Notes: generated by a model not told the origin, from the sequence alone. 52,067 nucleotides of DNA from Gemmatimonadaceae bacterium (GCA_022843265.1 JALHNZ010000023.1:1-52067), one strand, 5' to 3'; positions 1-9,422 are shown, counted from the first letter of the stretch. Numbers and translations are program-made.

Positions 1-1034
1 AGGTCTTCCAGATGCCACACCAGCTCCGGCAAGATACGTTCCATATCGCCGGCTTTGAGCACCACCTGGTAGTGCTCGGTTTTGTACGCGTTAGAGAGCA
101 TTTCGGCCTTCGCGCGCTCGTCAAAACCAAGCTCGAGACCTGATGCGGACGACAAATCAAAACCGGCTGTAAAGCTCTTGACGTTCGGGAACCGGCGTGC
201 GGTGACACAGGTGATTGCACCCGAATCAATACCGCCGCTCAAATACGTGCCAACTTCGACGTCGGCTTCCATCTGTCGATTAACGGCGGCCTGAAACAGG
301 CGATCGAGCTCTTCCACGTACTCCGCTTCGCTCACCCCCTGCTCCTGCCGGAACTCATAGTCCCACCACCGACGCACGGAGAAGGTGTCGGGGCGTCCCA
401 TGGTCAGCGTGATCGCGTGCGCACGAGGGAGCAGCTTCACTCCGGCAAACAGTGTTTGGTCGGAGAAGACGTTCTGAAACGTGAAATACTCGCCGAGTGC
501 CGCAGCGTTCACGCGTACCGACATGGACGGATGCTGGAGTAACGACTTGACTTCAGATCCGAACAGCAGCGTGTCGCCGTCCCACGTGTAGTAGAGCGGC
601 TTCACACCAAACCGGTCGCGCGCGAGTAACACGCGCGACTCGCGGGAGTCCCAGAGCGCAAAGGCGAACATACCGTTGAACTTCTCGAGACATTTCACGC
701 CCCACGCGCGATAGGCCTCGATCAGTACCTCGGTGTCGCTGTGCGTTCGAAAAGTTGACCCCAACTTTTCAAGTTGCCGCCGGAGCTCCCGCCAGTTGTA
801 AATCTCGCCGTTGAACGTGACCACGATCGTACCGTCTGCCGACCGCATCGGCTGATGACCGGCCGGCGACAGGTCAACGATCGCCAGACGCCGATGCCCA
901 AATCCCACGCCGCCGTTCGTCCACTGGCCCTCGCCGTCCGGTCCGCGGTGGCTCACGATGTCGGTCATGGCACGGAGCACGCCTGGATGAACCGGTGCAC
1001 CGTGCGCGTGCACGACTCCGGCTATTCCGCACAT
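1..1034 (-). CDS. asnB: Asparagine synthetase (glutamine-hydrolysing), 3' end cut by window
   Basis: Transfers ammonia from glutamine to an AMP-activated carboxylate, normally aspartate. About 344 residues are present; the C-terminus lies beyond the window start. The reverse-strand reading begins MCGIAG, so Cys2 would be the N-terminal nucleophile of the class II glutaminase domain, which fixes the start at 1034. Further family signatures are SHRGPDGEG, FNGEIYN, ARDRFGVKPLYY and the ATP pyrophosphatase loop YLSGGIDSG (around 200-230). It is divergent from the glycosyltransferase operon that starts at 1438, and a second AsnB is encoded at 4494. In polysaccharide loci such enzymes often amidate sugar carboxylates instead of making free asparagine; that role here is inference. 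Family assignment is firm. Confidence 0.93.
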   Translation of the reverse strand, partial: MCGIAGVVHAHGAPVHPGVLRAMTDIVSHRGPDGEGQWTNGGVGFGHRRLAIVDLSPAGHQPMRSADGTIVVTFNGEIYNWRELRRQLEKLGSTFRTHSDTEVLIEAYRAWGVKCLEKFNGMFAFALWDSRESRVLLARDRFGVKPLYYTWDGDTLLFGSEVKSLLQHPSMSVRVNAAALGEYFTFQNVFSDQTLFAGVKLLPRAHAITLTMGRPDTFSVRRWWDYEFRQEQGVSEAEYVEELDRLFQAAVNRQMEADVEVGTYLSGGIDSGAITCVTARRFPNVKSFTAGFDLSSASGLELGFDERAKAEMLSNAYKTEHYQVVLKAGDMERILPELVWHLED

Positions 1035-1437
1035 TGGCGCGCTGTGTTGTGGCGAACGGACATTAGGCTGGAGAAAAGTGGAAACGCGGCGCAGCTATGC
1101 TAGTTCCTTCGTCAGAGATGTTTGCACAAAGTGTGCCGAATCGTAAATCATTGTTTTACAACGGTTTAGAGTTTTCTTTGTCGCGGCTTGATCGGCAAGA
1201 ACTGCCGCTCGACTCCCCTTGGGGTGTAACAAGGCGACCCGCCGTGAAACGGTCCGACATGCTGCTGCGGCATCAGGCAATTATTGCCGCTGTAGTTGGG
1301 AAAGTCGGCAAGAGCGTCACACAGCAGACTTCAGGCACTTGAGTTAACCTGTTGATTTACAGAAGGATACGAGTTGGCACGAAATGTGTATTTATGAAAC
1401 GTGATCGAGTCACGCACTCACAGCTTCGCACTCTGCC
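1035..1437. other. Divergent intergenic region with AT-rich block and hairpins
   Basis: This 403-bp gap lies between the divergent asnB and glycosyltransferase genes and has no convincing gene. Positions about 1121-1185 are clearly AT-richer than the surroundings and include the palindrome GCACA-AAG-TGTGC (1124-1136). Further right, GGCAA (1276-1280) can pair with TTGCC (1284-1288), while TTGCCG (1284-1289) can also pair with CGGCAA (1306-1311), giving two mutually exclusive stems. The region presumably holds promoters for both transcripts; no clear -35/-10 pair could be assigned. The short ORFs seen here have no Shine-Dalgarno sequence and no recognisable similarity. Confidence 0.5.
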
Positions 1438-3333
1438 ATGACCAGTTCTTCCGCCTCGACCTCCGCTCCCAATCAGATCGACAGCGTCCAACTCACGTCG
1501 GACGGCACGCCCCGCTTTGTGGTACCGGGCCGTACTGAGCACCCTGACTGGGCGCTCGCCGCTGCGCTTGAGGCCGCAGGGGGGGTGGCGGCCGAGGTGA
1601 GAGTCTTTCTCGACGAGCAGCTCAACACCGGCGACGTGTTGATCGACCTCGCACCAGGACTCGGCTTTGTTGCCCTCAGCGCCGCGACCGCGCCGAACGG
1701 TGTCGCCACGGTGTTCGTCGCCGGGCTCGACGCCGCTGATCTGACCGCCCTGCAGGACGCCGCGGCCGACGCCGGCGCATGGGTGGAGGGCATGTCGAAC
1801 GAGCCGTGGGCGGAGATCGCTGACGCGCTCGACTCGCGACTTGAACATGACGGCGGCGTATTTGTGCACGTCGCCGCGTCGGATGTCGCACTCGTGTGCG
1901 AGCGCCTCCGCGAGCTTTGCGCATCCGGTCGCTTGCTCGCGCTGTGCGTGAGCGATGCGATCGATAGCGCGCAGTGGCCGACTATCCACGCGGCGCTTGA
2001 GCAGGCAGACCTCTCGGCGTGCGAACTGGCTGAACAGGATGGTGCAGTAGTGCTGGTGCCGGTGCACCAGGCTCCGACCTCTGCGTTGATCGCTGTGCCG
2101 GCCAGCCTCTTTGCGCCCGAACCGCGCCGTGACAACGCCGCTGAAGCGCGCGACGCGTTGGTCACGCGCGACGGTTATGAAGACGCAATTTTTTCAGCGT
2201 TGCCGGCAGACGAAGCAAGCGTGTTTACGCCGAAGCCACCATGGGATGCCATGCGAGACGGGCTTCATCTGAGCGCACCGCATACCCGAACCGGGTACGG
2301 TGTGACCGGCGCGCATTTGCTGCGCGCACTGCAGTCGCAGGGTATTCCAGTGTCGTTTACGCCAATTGGCGGTGTGGACCGTTCCATCACACACAACGCC
2401 TCGCTTGATCAGGCGTTGCACGTGTCGGCCGCGTTTTCTGCAGAGGCGCCGAGTGTGCGCCTGGCGCAGGCATTCGACCTCGCGCAACACGCAGGCCGCG
2501 GACTACGCATTGGCTTCACAATCTTTGAGACCGACGCGTTCAGCGCGGTTGAGCTTCAGCATCTGCGCTTTCAGGACGCGGTGCTCGTGTGCACACCGTG
2601 GGCTCGCGAGGTGTGCTACGCCAACGGACTCTCGGATCGCCCAGTTCACATAGTGCCATTGGGCGTTGACCGCGACATCTATCATGAGCACGTGCAACCT
2701 GTTCGCACGTGGACGGAGACGGTCTTTCTTCAAGTCGGCAAGCTGGAAGCGAGAAAGGGTCAGCGCGAACTGCTGCGCGCGTTTGAAGCGGCATTCACGC
2801 CCAAGGATGATGTACGGCTCGTACTGGCGTGCCACAATCCCTTTATTGGTGAGGACGCGTTCAACGCTGCGCTCGCGCCCTTTCGCCGATCGCCGATGGC
2901 TGAACGCATCACGATTCTTGGTCAGGAGCTCGCAACGTCGCGCGATGTGGCCGCTTTGATGGCGGCGGCCGATTGCGGCGTGTTTCCCGCGCGCGCCGAA
3001 GGATGGAATCTCGAAGCGCTCGAAATGCTGAGCATGGGGAAAGCCGTAATCGCAACGGCTGCGACGGCCCACACTGCCTTCTTGAATCAGGACAATGCTC
3101 GACTCGTTGCAACTGACGCACTCGAGCCAGCGCTGGGCGGAACCATCGCCGGACATTGGCCGGCGTGGGGCGCATCGCAACACGACCAGTTGGTTGAACA
3201 CCTGCGCACGATTCACGCGAAGCGTGCACAGGGTGCACTGGCGCAGAACGCTGCAGGATTAGCGACCGCACGTGCGCACAGTTGGAATGCGAGCGCGGTG
3301 GCACTGTTAAATGCGCTGTCGCACATCGCGTGA
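1438..3333 (+). CDS. Glycosyltransferase family 4 with degenerate methyltransferase-like N-terminus
   Basis: A 631-residue protein. Residues about 265-620 form a GT-B fold glycosyltransferase of the GT4 type: an acceptor-side half beginning near HTRTGYGVTGAHLL, a donor-binding half from VFLQVGKLEARKG, the EX7E element EGWNLEALE, and a nearby GKAVIAT. The N-terminal 215 residues resemble a SAM methyltransferase of the FkbM type (VLIDLAPGLGFVALSAA), but the glycine-rich SAM motif is degraded, so that half may be non-catalytic. It is the first gene of a rightward operon followed by a second GT4, AsnB and GT2. Proximity to flagellin suggests flagellin or surface glycan synthesis (inference). No good Shine-Dalgarno precedes the ATG. 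Confidence 0.8.
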   Translation: MTSSSASTSAPNQIDSVQLTSDGTPRFVVPGRTEHPDWALAAALEAAGGVAAEVRVFLDEQLNTGDVLIDLAPGLGFVALSAATAPNGVATVFVAGLDAADLTALQDAAADAGAWVEGMSNEPWAEIADALDSRLEHDGGVFVHVAASDVALVCERLRELCASGRLLALCVSDAIDSAQWPTIHAALEQADLSACELAEQDGAVVLVPVHQAPTSALIAVPASLFAPEPRRDNAAEARDALVTRDGYEDAIFSALPADEASVFTPKPPWDAMRDGLHLSAPHTRTGYGVTGAHLLRALQSQGIPVSFTPIGGVDRSITHNASLDQALHVSAAFSAEAPSVRLAQAFDLAQHAGRGLRIGFTIFETDAFSAVELQHLRFQDAVLVCTPWAREVCYANGLSDRPVHIVPLGVDRDIYHEHVQPVRTWTETVFLQVGKLEARKGQRELLRAFEAAFTPKDDVRLVLACHNPFIGEDAFNAALAPFRRSPMAERITILGQELATSRDVAALMAAADCGVFPARAEGWNLEALEMLSMGKAVIATAATAHTAFLNQDNARLVATDALEPALGGTIAGHWPAWGASQHDQLVEHLRTIHAKRAQGALAQNAAGLATARAHSWNASAVALLNALSHIA

Positions 3334-3343
3334 CGTGCAGGCA

Positions 3344-4486
3344 ATGAATGTGAACCGCATGCGACTGCTGACGATTGCCTTTGCCGGAACGGACCAGGGA
3401 GGCGTGCACCGAAAGCTCGGCGAGCAGGTGCGCGCGATTCGGTGTATGGTGCCGGATACCAAATCGTTGGTGTTTGTTGATACACGCATTGCACCAGCGC
3501 CAGCAAACATGCCGTACGACATTATCGATCTCGTGGGCGGCGGTTTCGATCCGGTCAGTCGAGCGCGCGCGTTTCAGCTATGTCGAGAGGCAGTGTCCGT
3601 GTACCAGCCGGATGTTGTGTACCTGCGGTATCCGCTCTACGACGCATACGTCGAAGAGTTCGTCCGCACATCACCGCCGGTCGTGTTTGAGATTCAAACG
3701 AAATTCGATCTGGAAATGCCACCCGAGGCGGGCGCTCTCGAACGCGCCTGGGCTAAACGGATTTTGCCGTTGACCGCTGGGGTTGTGGCAGTCACGCCGG
3801 AGATTCTCGCGTACGAGACGGATCGCGCTGGCTGGAACATTCCAGGTCACGTGATGTCCAACGGCGCCGATCCCATCGCGATTCCATTCGCCATGCCATC
3901 GCTCGCCACGGATCGCGTGGATGTGTTGTGCGTGGCGTCGTTCTACGTGTGGCACGGCATTGATCGAGTGATTTGTGGAATGGCCGCCGAGCCCGATGTT
4001 CACGATTTGCACCTACATCTCGTAGGTGACGGACCCGCGCTGGCACCACTACTGACACTGGCCCGCGACCTTGGCGTTGCCGATCGTGTGCACGCGGCCG
4101 GTCTCCAGTCTTTTCATGAACTGACGCCATTCTTCGCGCGAGCACACCTGGCCCTTGGTGTGCTCGCTCCGCAGCGCAAAGGCTTGACCGAGCTCTCGGC
4201 GCTCAAACATCGTGAGTATGCATTGCGCGGGGTTCCGTTTGTTGCGGCGGGCCATGACATTGACTTTGCGCCCAACCTGCCGTGGCTGCGCACTGTATCG
4301 TCAGATGACTCACCCATATCGCCGCGTATGTTGCGCGCGTTTGCGATGTCGTGGACCCATGAAAAGCGTCGTCGACAGATTCGCGCGTGGGGTGAAGCGA
4401 ACGTAAGCTGGGCCGCCAAGATACCGCCGTTGCTGGAGTTTCTTGCAGCGCGGCAGCGGTCTGTACCACTCGTTGGCGCGGCGTGA
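3344..4486 (+). CDS. Glycosyltransferase family 4
   Basis: A 380-residue GT-B glycosyltransferase. Its N-terminal half carries short alpha/beta segments (LLTIAFAGTDQGGVHRKLGE); the C-terminal half is typical of donor binding: VLCVASFYVWHGIDRVI, LHLVGDGPALAPLL, VHAAGLQSFHELTPFF and KHREYALRGVPFVAAG. The start at 3344 (MNVNRM) lies 10 bases after the previous stop; an ATG at 3359 is also possible, and an upstream GTG at 3311 would overlap the previous gene. The next gene starts 7 bases after its stop, so the genes are very probably co-transcribed. Donor and acceptor cannot be told from sequence. Confidence 0.8.
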   Translation: MNVNRMRLLTIAFAGTDQGGVHRKLGEQVRAIRCMVPDTKSLVFVDTRIAPAPANMPYDIIDLVGGGFDPVSRARAFQLCREAVSVYQPDVVYLRYPLYDAYVEEFVRTSPPVVFEIQTKFDLEMPPEAGALERAWAKRILPLTAGVVAVTPEILAYETDRAGWNIPGHVMSNGADPIAIPFAMPSLATDRVDVLCVASFYVWHGIDRVICGMAAEPDVHDLHLHLVGDGPALAPLLTLARDLGVADRVHAAGLQSFHELTPFFARAHLALGVLAPQRKGLTELSALKHREYALRGVPFVAAGHDIDFAPNLPWLRTVSSDDSPISPRMLRAFAMSWTHEKRRRQIRAWGEANVSWAAKIPPLLEFLAARQRSVPLVGAA

Positions 4487-4493
4487 TCAGCTC

Positions 4494-6236
4494 ATGTGTG
4501 GAATAACCGGACTTCTTGACTTCACCCAAGGCGCAAACGCCGGAGCGATCGATGCGTTCACCGATGCGCTCGCGCATCGTGGACCGGATGGGCGTGGCAC
4601 GTGGTGCGCCGGCCCAGTCGCGCTTGGCCATCGACGGCTCGCAATTCTTGACCCATCGCCCGCTGGCGCATGCCCTATGGAGTATTGCGCGCCGGATGGG
4701 CAGCTGCTGCGCATCACGTTCAACGGCGAAGTTTACAACTTCCTCGAACTTCGTGCCGAACTCCAGCGTGATGGGTACGCGTTTCGCACCGATACGGACA
4801 CCGAAGTTGTAGTCGCGGCATGGCATCGTTGGGGTGCTGCGTGCCAGATGCGCTTCAATGGAATGTGGGCGTTCGCCATCTGGAACGACGTCACGCAAAC
4901 ACTCGTGTTATCACGCGATCGTTTTGGCGTGAAGCCGCTGTACGTGTACGGCTACGGCACAATGATCGCGTTCGCCTCCGAGATCAAAGCGTTTTTGGCG
5001 CTGCCTGGTCTCTCTCGACGATTAAACGCAGAAGCTGCGTCGGCGTTCTTCACGAATCCGAGTGCCTACGATGGCGTCAGCACCGGCACCGCGCTCGATG
5101 GTGTCATGCGCATGGCACCGGGCCACTCGCTCACCATCACCCCGCAAGGCACCACAGGATTCGAACGCTGGTGGGATACTTTAGCGCACATGCCTGCGGT
5201 TCCATCGCGCTACGAGGAGCAGGTCGCGCAGTTTCGCGCGCTGTTTCTCGATGCCGTGCGACTGCGCATGCGAAGCGATGTGGCGATTGGCACGTCATTA
5301 TCTGGTGGACTGGATTCGAGCGCCGTAGCATCGGCCATGGCGGAAGTTGCGCGCGCCAGTAGCAGCGCCGAACGCACGCGATGCGCAAGCGACTGGCAGC
5401 GCACATTCATTGCCACGTTCCCAGGTCATCAGGTCGACGAGCGTGCATTCGCCGATATGGTAGTGCAACACACAGGTGCATCGCCCCACTACTGGAGTTT
5501 TCACCCTGGCGCCGCGCTTCGCGATTTGCCGGCCAGCGTGCTCGCGCTTGACGACTTGAGCGCCGCCCCCGCAGTTCCGATTCTGAATATCTACCGGCTC
5601 ATGCGTGCGCATGGTGTGGTGGTGACCCTCGACGGGCACGGCGGCGATGAACTGCTCGCCGGCTACCCGTGGTACCGCGAGCTCGCGGCACACGATGTGA
5701 ACGCAGCGCTCAATCGCGACTTTCACATTACGCATCTGCCGTCGATTCTGCGCAACTACGATGGTTGTTCCATGGCGAATGGTGTGGAAGTGCGCTCGCC
5801 GTTTATGGACTGGCGTCTGGTGACGTACGCCTCGGCGCTTCCGGTCGCGGCGAAACTCTCACCCACGTATACCAAGCAGATTCTTCGAGATGCTCTGGTC
5901 GGTATTTTGCCAGATGGGATTCGTACGCGTGTCAGCAAGCTCGGCTTTGAGTCGCCATTAGTCGCCTGGGCGAACGGCGCACTTGGCCCCGTGTTGCTCG
6001 CCGCGAGCAAAACTGATGCGTGGCGGGAAGCGCCGGCCGCTGCACAGTCCGCTGCGGTGGCCTCGATTGTGGCTGAGCGATCACGCAGCCGCAGCTACAC
6101 CGAAGCGGATCGTGTCGCCGTCGCGTTTGCGTACCGCCTGCTCAACTTTGTGTTGTGGAGCGAGCACTACCTCGGTGCGGGCGATCGCATCACGCGCATG
6201 CTTGGTGGTGCGGCTCCACTGGCGCGCGCCGGATAA
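4494..6236 (+). CDS. asnB: Asparagine synthetase B-type amidotransferase (second copy)
   Basis: A 580-residue glutamine-dependent amidotransferase. The start is set at 4494 because it gives MCGITG with the catalytic Cys2; an in-frame ATG 51 bases upstream would bury the nucleophile and overlap the previous gene. The glutaminase domain (1 to about 190) has AHRGPDGRG, FNGEVYNF and SRDRFGVKPLYVYG. The synthetase domain has the pyrophosphate loop SLSGGLDSSAVAS and DGHGGDELLAGYPWY, and all visible catalytic motifs look intact. It sits between a GT4 and a GT2 in one operon, which makes amidation of a sugar acid or a glycan-linked carboxylate more plausible than bulk asparagine synthesis (inference). 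Confidence 0.92.
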   Translation: MCGITGLLDFTQGANAGAIDAFTDALAHRGPDGRGTWCAGPVALGHRRLAILDPSPAGACPMEYCAPDGQLLRITFNGEVYNFLELRAELQRDGYAFRTDTDTEVVVAAWHRWGAACQMRFNGMWAFAIWNDVTQTLVLSRDRFGVKPLYVYGYGTMIAFASEIKAFLALPGLSRRLNAEAASAFFTNPSAYDGVSTGTALDGVMRMAPGHSLTITPQGTTGFERWWDTLAHMPAVPSRYEEQVAQFRALFLDAVRLRMRSDVAIGTSLSGGLDSSAVASAMAEVARASSSAERTRCASDWQRTFIATFPGHQVDERAFADMVVQHTGASPHYWSFHPGAALRDLPASVLALDDLSAAPAVPILNIYRLMRAHGVVVTLDGHGGDELLAGYPWYRELAAHDVNAALNRDFHITHLPSILRNYDGCSMANGVEVRSPFMDWRLVTYASALPVAAKLSPTYTKQILRDALVGILPDGIRTRVSKLGFESPLVAWANGALGPVLLAASKTDAWREAPAAAQSAAVASIVAERSRSRSYTEADRVAVAFAYRLLNFVLWSEHYLGAGDRITRMLGGAAPLARAG

Positions 6237-6242
6237 CGCGCG

Positions 6243-8012
6243 GTGCACGAACGCAGCTATGGCGCCGATACTGCCTCGCGTTTGTTCGTGGGGATTCTTA
6301 CCTACAACGGGTTGCATCACACCGTACGCTGCCTCGATTCCCTGCGGGCGCACACGCAGGCACCGTGGCAGGCACTCGTGCTCGACAACGCTTCACGCGA
6401 CGGAACACCTGCGTATCTGCAGCAGCTCAATGACGAGCGACTTTCGGTGTATTGCAGTGATCAGAACCTCGGCGTGAGCGGCGGCCGCAACTGGCTGATT
6501 ACGCAACTTCTGCCGCAAATGCAAGACACCGACTGTCTCGTGCTGCTCGACAATGACATTGAGGTATTCGAAGGCTGGGACAGGCCATTTACGGAAGCTT
6601 TCGCCACGAATCCCGCACTTGGCGTCGCCGGCCGCTGGGCGTTCTCCATGCGCGTGCATAACACGTGGCGCGACATTCTCAGCGAGGATAGCGCGACATC
6701 CGGGCCGGTAGACACGGTGCAGGGATGTTGTTTCTGGATTCGCGGCGCGACAGCGCGAGAGGTTGGCCTGTTTGACGAAGCGCTCGGCGGATTCTGGCAC
6801 GAAGACGATGACTACTGTATACGCGCGCTCGTTGCGGGCTGGGATGTCCGCCGCGTCGGAACCGATGCGATCCTGCACCATGAGCACGGATCGGGGATGG
6901 CGGTACGTCCCGACAAGTTGGTGGGTTCCTGGCGCAACCAGTCGTATCTCGCGAACAAATGGCGTTCGATGAACGCGGTTGGCTTGCTGGGCGTACCGAC
7001 GAGGCCGATCGTCGACGAGTTGCAGCCCGTGTGTGATGCGATGTCGCAGCGTGTCAAACGACCTGTCCTTCGTACCGAACTGAACTCGGCGATCAACAGC
7101 GCGGCGCTCCTGATGCATGGCACGCTTGAGCGAGACCAGGCTGCCGCGCTCGCGACGCCGCTCGCCCGATTGATACTCGCCGACGCCACCTCGCGTGAAA
7201 GCGAATCGGCGAAGAAGGCCAAAGCCGTGTTGGATTGTATATCGGACACGGTGGCGACACGCCGAGCCAGCGCGCCCGTTGGTGCACCGTCTCGCGCCTT
7301 CAGCGGCGTGTGCACGCCCGACAGCTGGGACGATGCACGCTGGTCTGATGCATTTGCGCAAGGATTCAAGAACGGCAGCGGCATCGACTACACGTCGCGA
7401 ACCGAATCGATGTGGCGCGACGGGCAGCTATGGCATGCGCTACGAGCGACGGGCGCATTAAAGCGCGACGCACGCGTACTCTTTGTGGGGCAACCGTTCG
7501 AACCGCTCATCGCCGCGCTGTCATATCACGTGCGAGAGCTCGTGATCTGTGATCGCGAGCCGTTGAACGACGAACAGGTGCTCGGTCGAGCGCAACAAAT
7601 GCTCGGCAATGCTCAACGCACATTTGCCAGCTGGCCGCTGGCGCACACCACCCTGTACGATCTTGTCGTGTGCGCGAATGTCTCACGGTACGCACGTGCG
7701 GCTGACGTACCAGGCTTTCTCCGCACGCTTGCGGCCAACGCCGGAGAAGGTTCGATCGTTGCGGTGGGCGTGTCTGTCCGTGTGTCTGGACCTGTGGACG
7801 GAACGTGGGTCGAGCTCGAGACGCTGGCACATGATCACGTGCTACAGTCGTCCAACCTTCGACGAGTGGGCGGATTCAACGCAGCGGTGAGCGACGAGGT
7901 ACTGCGCGCGGCTGTGCCCGAGCGACTGCGCGCATCACTGCGTCCTGGGCTCGCTCGAGCGATTGCCTCGCACTGCGTGACGATGGCCACACTGGTCGCG
8001 AAGCGCGTCTGA
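6243..8012 (+). CDS. Glycosyltransferase family 2 fused to methyltransferase-like domain
   Basis: A 589-residue protein with a GTG start 6 bases after the AsnB stop. Residues about 15-260 are a GT-A fold GT2: VGILTYNGLHHTVRCLDSL, VLDNASRDGT, a DXD-type metal site in LLDNDIEVF, and the acceptor-side GGFWHEDDDYCIRAL. Residues about 365-580 look like a class I SAM-dependent methyltransferase core (RVLFVGQPFEPLIAALSYHV, ELVICDRE, DLVVCANVSRYAR), but the canonical GxGxG loop is altered. The helical stretch between them has no recognised family. Its stop abuts the stop of the converging TPR-GT9 gene with no intervening base. A role in building a methylated glycan next to flagellin is inferred. Confidence 0.8.
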   Translation: MHERSYGADTASRLFVGILTYNGLHHTVRCLDSLRAHTQAPWQALVLDNASRDGTPAYLQQLNDERLSVYCSDQNLGVSGGRNWLITQLLPQMQDTDCLVLLDNDIEVFEGWDRPFTEAFATNPALGVAGRWAFSMRVHNTWRDILSEDSATSGPVDTVQGCCFWIRGATAREVGLFDEALGGFWHEDDDYCIRALVAGWDVRRVGTDAILHHEHGSGMAVRPDKLVGSWRNQSYLANKWRSMNAVGLLGVPTRPIVDELQPVCDAMSQRVKRPVLRTELNSAINSAALLMHGTLERDQAAALATPLARLILADATSRESESAKKAKAVLDCISDTVATRRASAPVGAPSRAFSGVCTPDSWDDARWSDAFAQGFKNGSGIDYTSRTESMWRDGQLWHALRATGALKRDARVLFVGQPFEPLIAALSYHVRELVICDREPLNDEQVLGRAQQMLGNAQRTFASWPLAHTTLYDLVVCANVSRYARAADVPGFLRTLAANAGEGSIVAVGVSVRVSGPVDGTWVELETLAHDHVLQSSNLRRVGGFNAAVSDEVLRAAVPERLRASLRPGLARAIASHCVTMATLVAKRV

Positions 8013-9422
8013 TTACCCGGTGGTGAGCAACCGCAGTCGCACGTGCTCCACGACGGAGCGCCAATCGGCACTCGCGCGCTGACGCATCAATTCCACGGTC
8101 GGATACCACGCGGATCGCGTGCCGCGCAGTCCCCAGCGCCAGTCTGGTACGTATTGCAACATCACCAGCGTTCGCACACCCATGGCACCGGCCAGATGCG
8201 CGATCCCTGTGTCTGTGGTGATCAATAGATCAAGCGCATCGAGTTGCGAGGCGGTGTCGAGCCAGTCCGACAATGGACCAACGGTGCCGACGTGTTCGGG
8301 CAAAGTGGATACATCAACGCCTTGCTGCAACGCGACAATCGAGATGTTGGGCACGGCCGCGAGCTGTTCCAGCAAAAGCGCGAACGCCGTTGGGCTCAGA
8401 TCACGCGTGTAGCGACCCGGGAATGCGGCGTTGCCCGACCAGACGAGCCCTACGCGACGAGCCGCGGACGTGACGTGGCCGGATGACACGGGTGCACGCA
8501 GGTACGGTACACGAGCCGCCTGCACATCACCGTCAAGCCCAAGTCGATGCGGCAGCGAGAGCAGCGGAACGTGAAAGTCCGTCTCGACAACCGTACCGCG
8601 CGCGACGGCATCAATCCCGTTTGCCACAAGGAGTGCGACTGCCTGGGCATGACACTCGACGATTACGCGTGCGGCGCCACGCTCGGCCAGCAGCGGCACA
8701 AAGCGCAGAAACTGAAACTGATCGCCCACGCCTTGTTCAGCCGTCACAAGTATTGACGTGTGCTGCAGCGCTTCGCCATGCCATGGTCGCGCACCGGTTG
8801 TCGGCACTGGAAGTGGTCGATGTTCGAAGAGCGCCCAGCCATGCGCCGATGGGCGTTCAATCAGCGAGGTGTAGGCCGCCTGCACGCGCGTGGGCCCGTG
8901 ATTTGGTCGCACTTGCTCGGCCTGCTTGAGCCATCGTCGAGCGCCGATCAAATCGCCAAGATCATGGCGAACCTGCGCCGCCGTGAGAAGAAAGGCGGCC
9001 TGCCTGGGCGCCAGTTGCGCTGCACGTTGGGCGAGCGGCCACGCGTCTGCTACGCGACCTTGTGTGCGGAGCGCGCCAGCGAGCGCTGAAAGCGCGGCTG
9101 GATCCTTGGCGTGAGACTCCACGACTCGTTCAAGGCAGACGGTCGCTTCAAGCGGCGCGCCGGACTCAAGCAGTGCGGTACCCAGAGCGTATCCGGCCGT
9201 GCTCTCCTGCCAGTCGCCGACCGCAAACGCATCGAGCAGTACGGCACGTCGGCTCACGCCATCGTCTCGCAGTGCGTGCACGTTCGCCAACGCAATCGCG
9301 ATCGAAACATCGGTTGGCGCTTCGGCGCGCGCTTGCGCAAAGGCTGAGGCGGCAGCGGAAAGATCCCCGGCCGTGAGCGCCGCCTCGCCAGCGAGCAAAG
9401 CACGCACCAATGCCGCGCTCAC
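8013..9422 (-). CDS. TPR protein with GT9-like glycosyltransferase domain (FlmG-like)
   Basis: A 469-residue protein. The N-terminal ~170 residues are TPR-like helix pairs (GDLSAAASAFAQARAEAP, AALSALAGALRTQGRVADAWPL). The C-terminal half is a GT-B domain of the heptosyltransferase/GT9 type: LVTAEQGVGDQFQFLRF, VGLVWSGNAAFPGR and LLITTDTGIAHLAGAMG. The GTG start at 9422 has an AAGGA Shine-Dalgarno 7-8 bases upstream. The TPR-plus-GT architecture matches FlmG of Caulobacter, which binds and glycosylates flagellin, and this gene is divergent from flagellin. That assignment is inference; TPR-GT9 proteins also act on other substrates. No nonulosonic acid biosynthesis genes are in the window, so the donor sugar is unknown. 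Confidence 0.8.
   Translation of the reverse strand: MSAALVRALLAGEAALTAGDLSAAASAFAQARAEAPTDVSIAIALANVHALRDDGVSRRAVLLDAFAVGDWQESTAGYALGTALLESGAPLEATVCLERVVESHAKDPAALSALAGALRTQGRVADAWPLAQRAAQLAPRQAAFLLTAAQVRHDLGDLIGARRWLKQAEQVRPNHGPTRVQAAYTSLIERPSAHGWALFEHRPLPVPTTGARPWHGEALQHTSILVTAEQGVGDQFQFLRFVPLLAERGAARVIVECHAQAVALLVANGIDAVARGTVVETDFHVPLLSLPHRLGLDGDVQAARVPYLRAPVSSGHVTSAARRVGLVWSGNAAFPGRYTRDLSPTAFALLLEQLAAVPNISIVALQQGVDVSTLPEHVGTVGPLSDWLDTASQLDALDLLITTDTGIAHLAGAMGVRTLVMLQYVPDWRWGLRGTRSAWYPTVELMRQRASADWRSVVEHVRLRLLTTG

Noticed and set aside
1097-1342. 81-residue open frame in the divergent intergenic region
   Set aside because: It has no Shine-Dalgarno and no family similarity, and spans the AT-rich, hairpin-forming part that looks regulatory.
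1375-1390. Possible sigma-54 promoter (TGGCACG at 1375-1381)
   Set aside because: The -24 half matches, but the -12 half reads GTGTA and lacks the essential GC, so it is probably chance.
1357-2067. 236-residue open frame on the minus strand
   Set aside because: It overlaps the GT4 gene on the opposite strand and is Arg/His-rich without family features.
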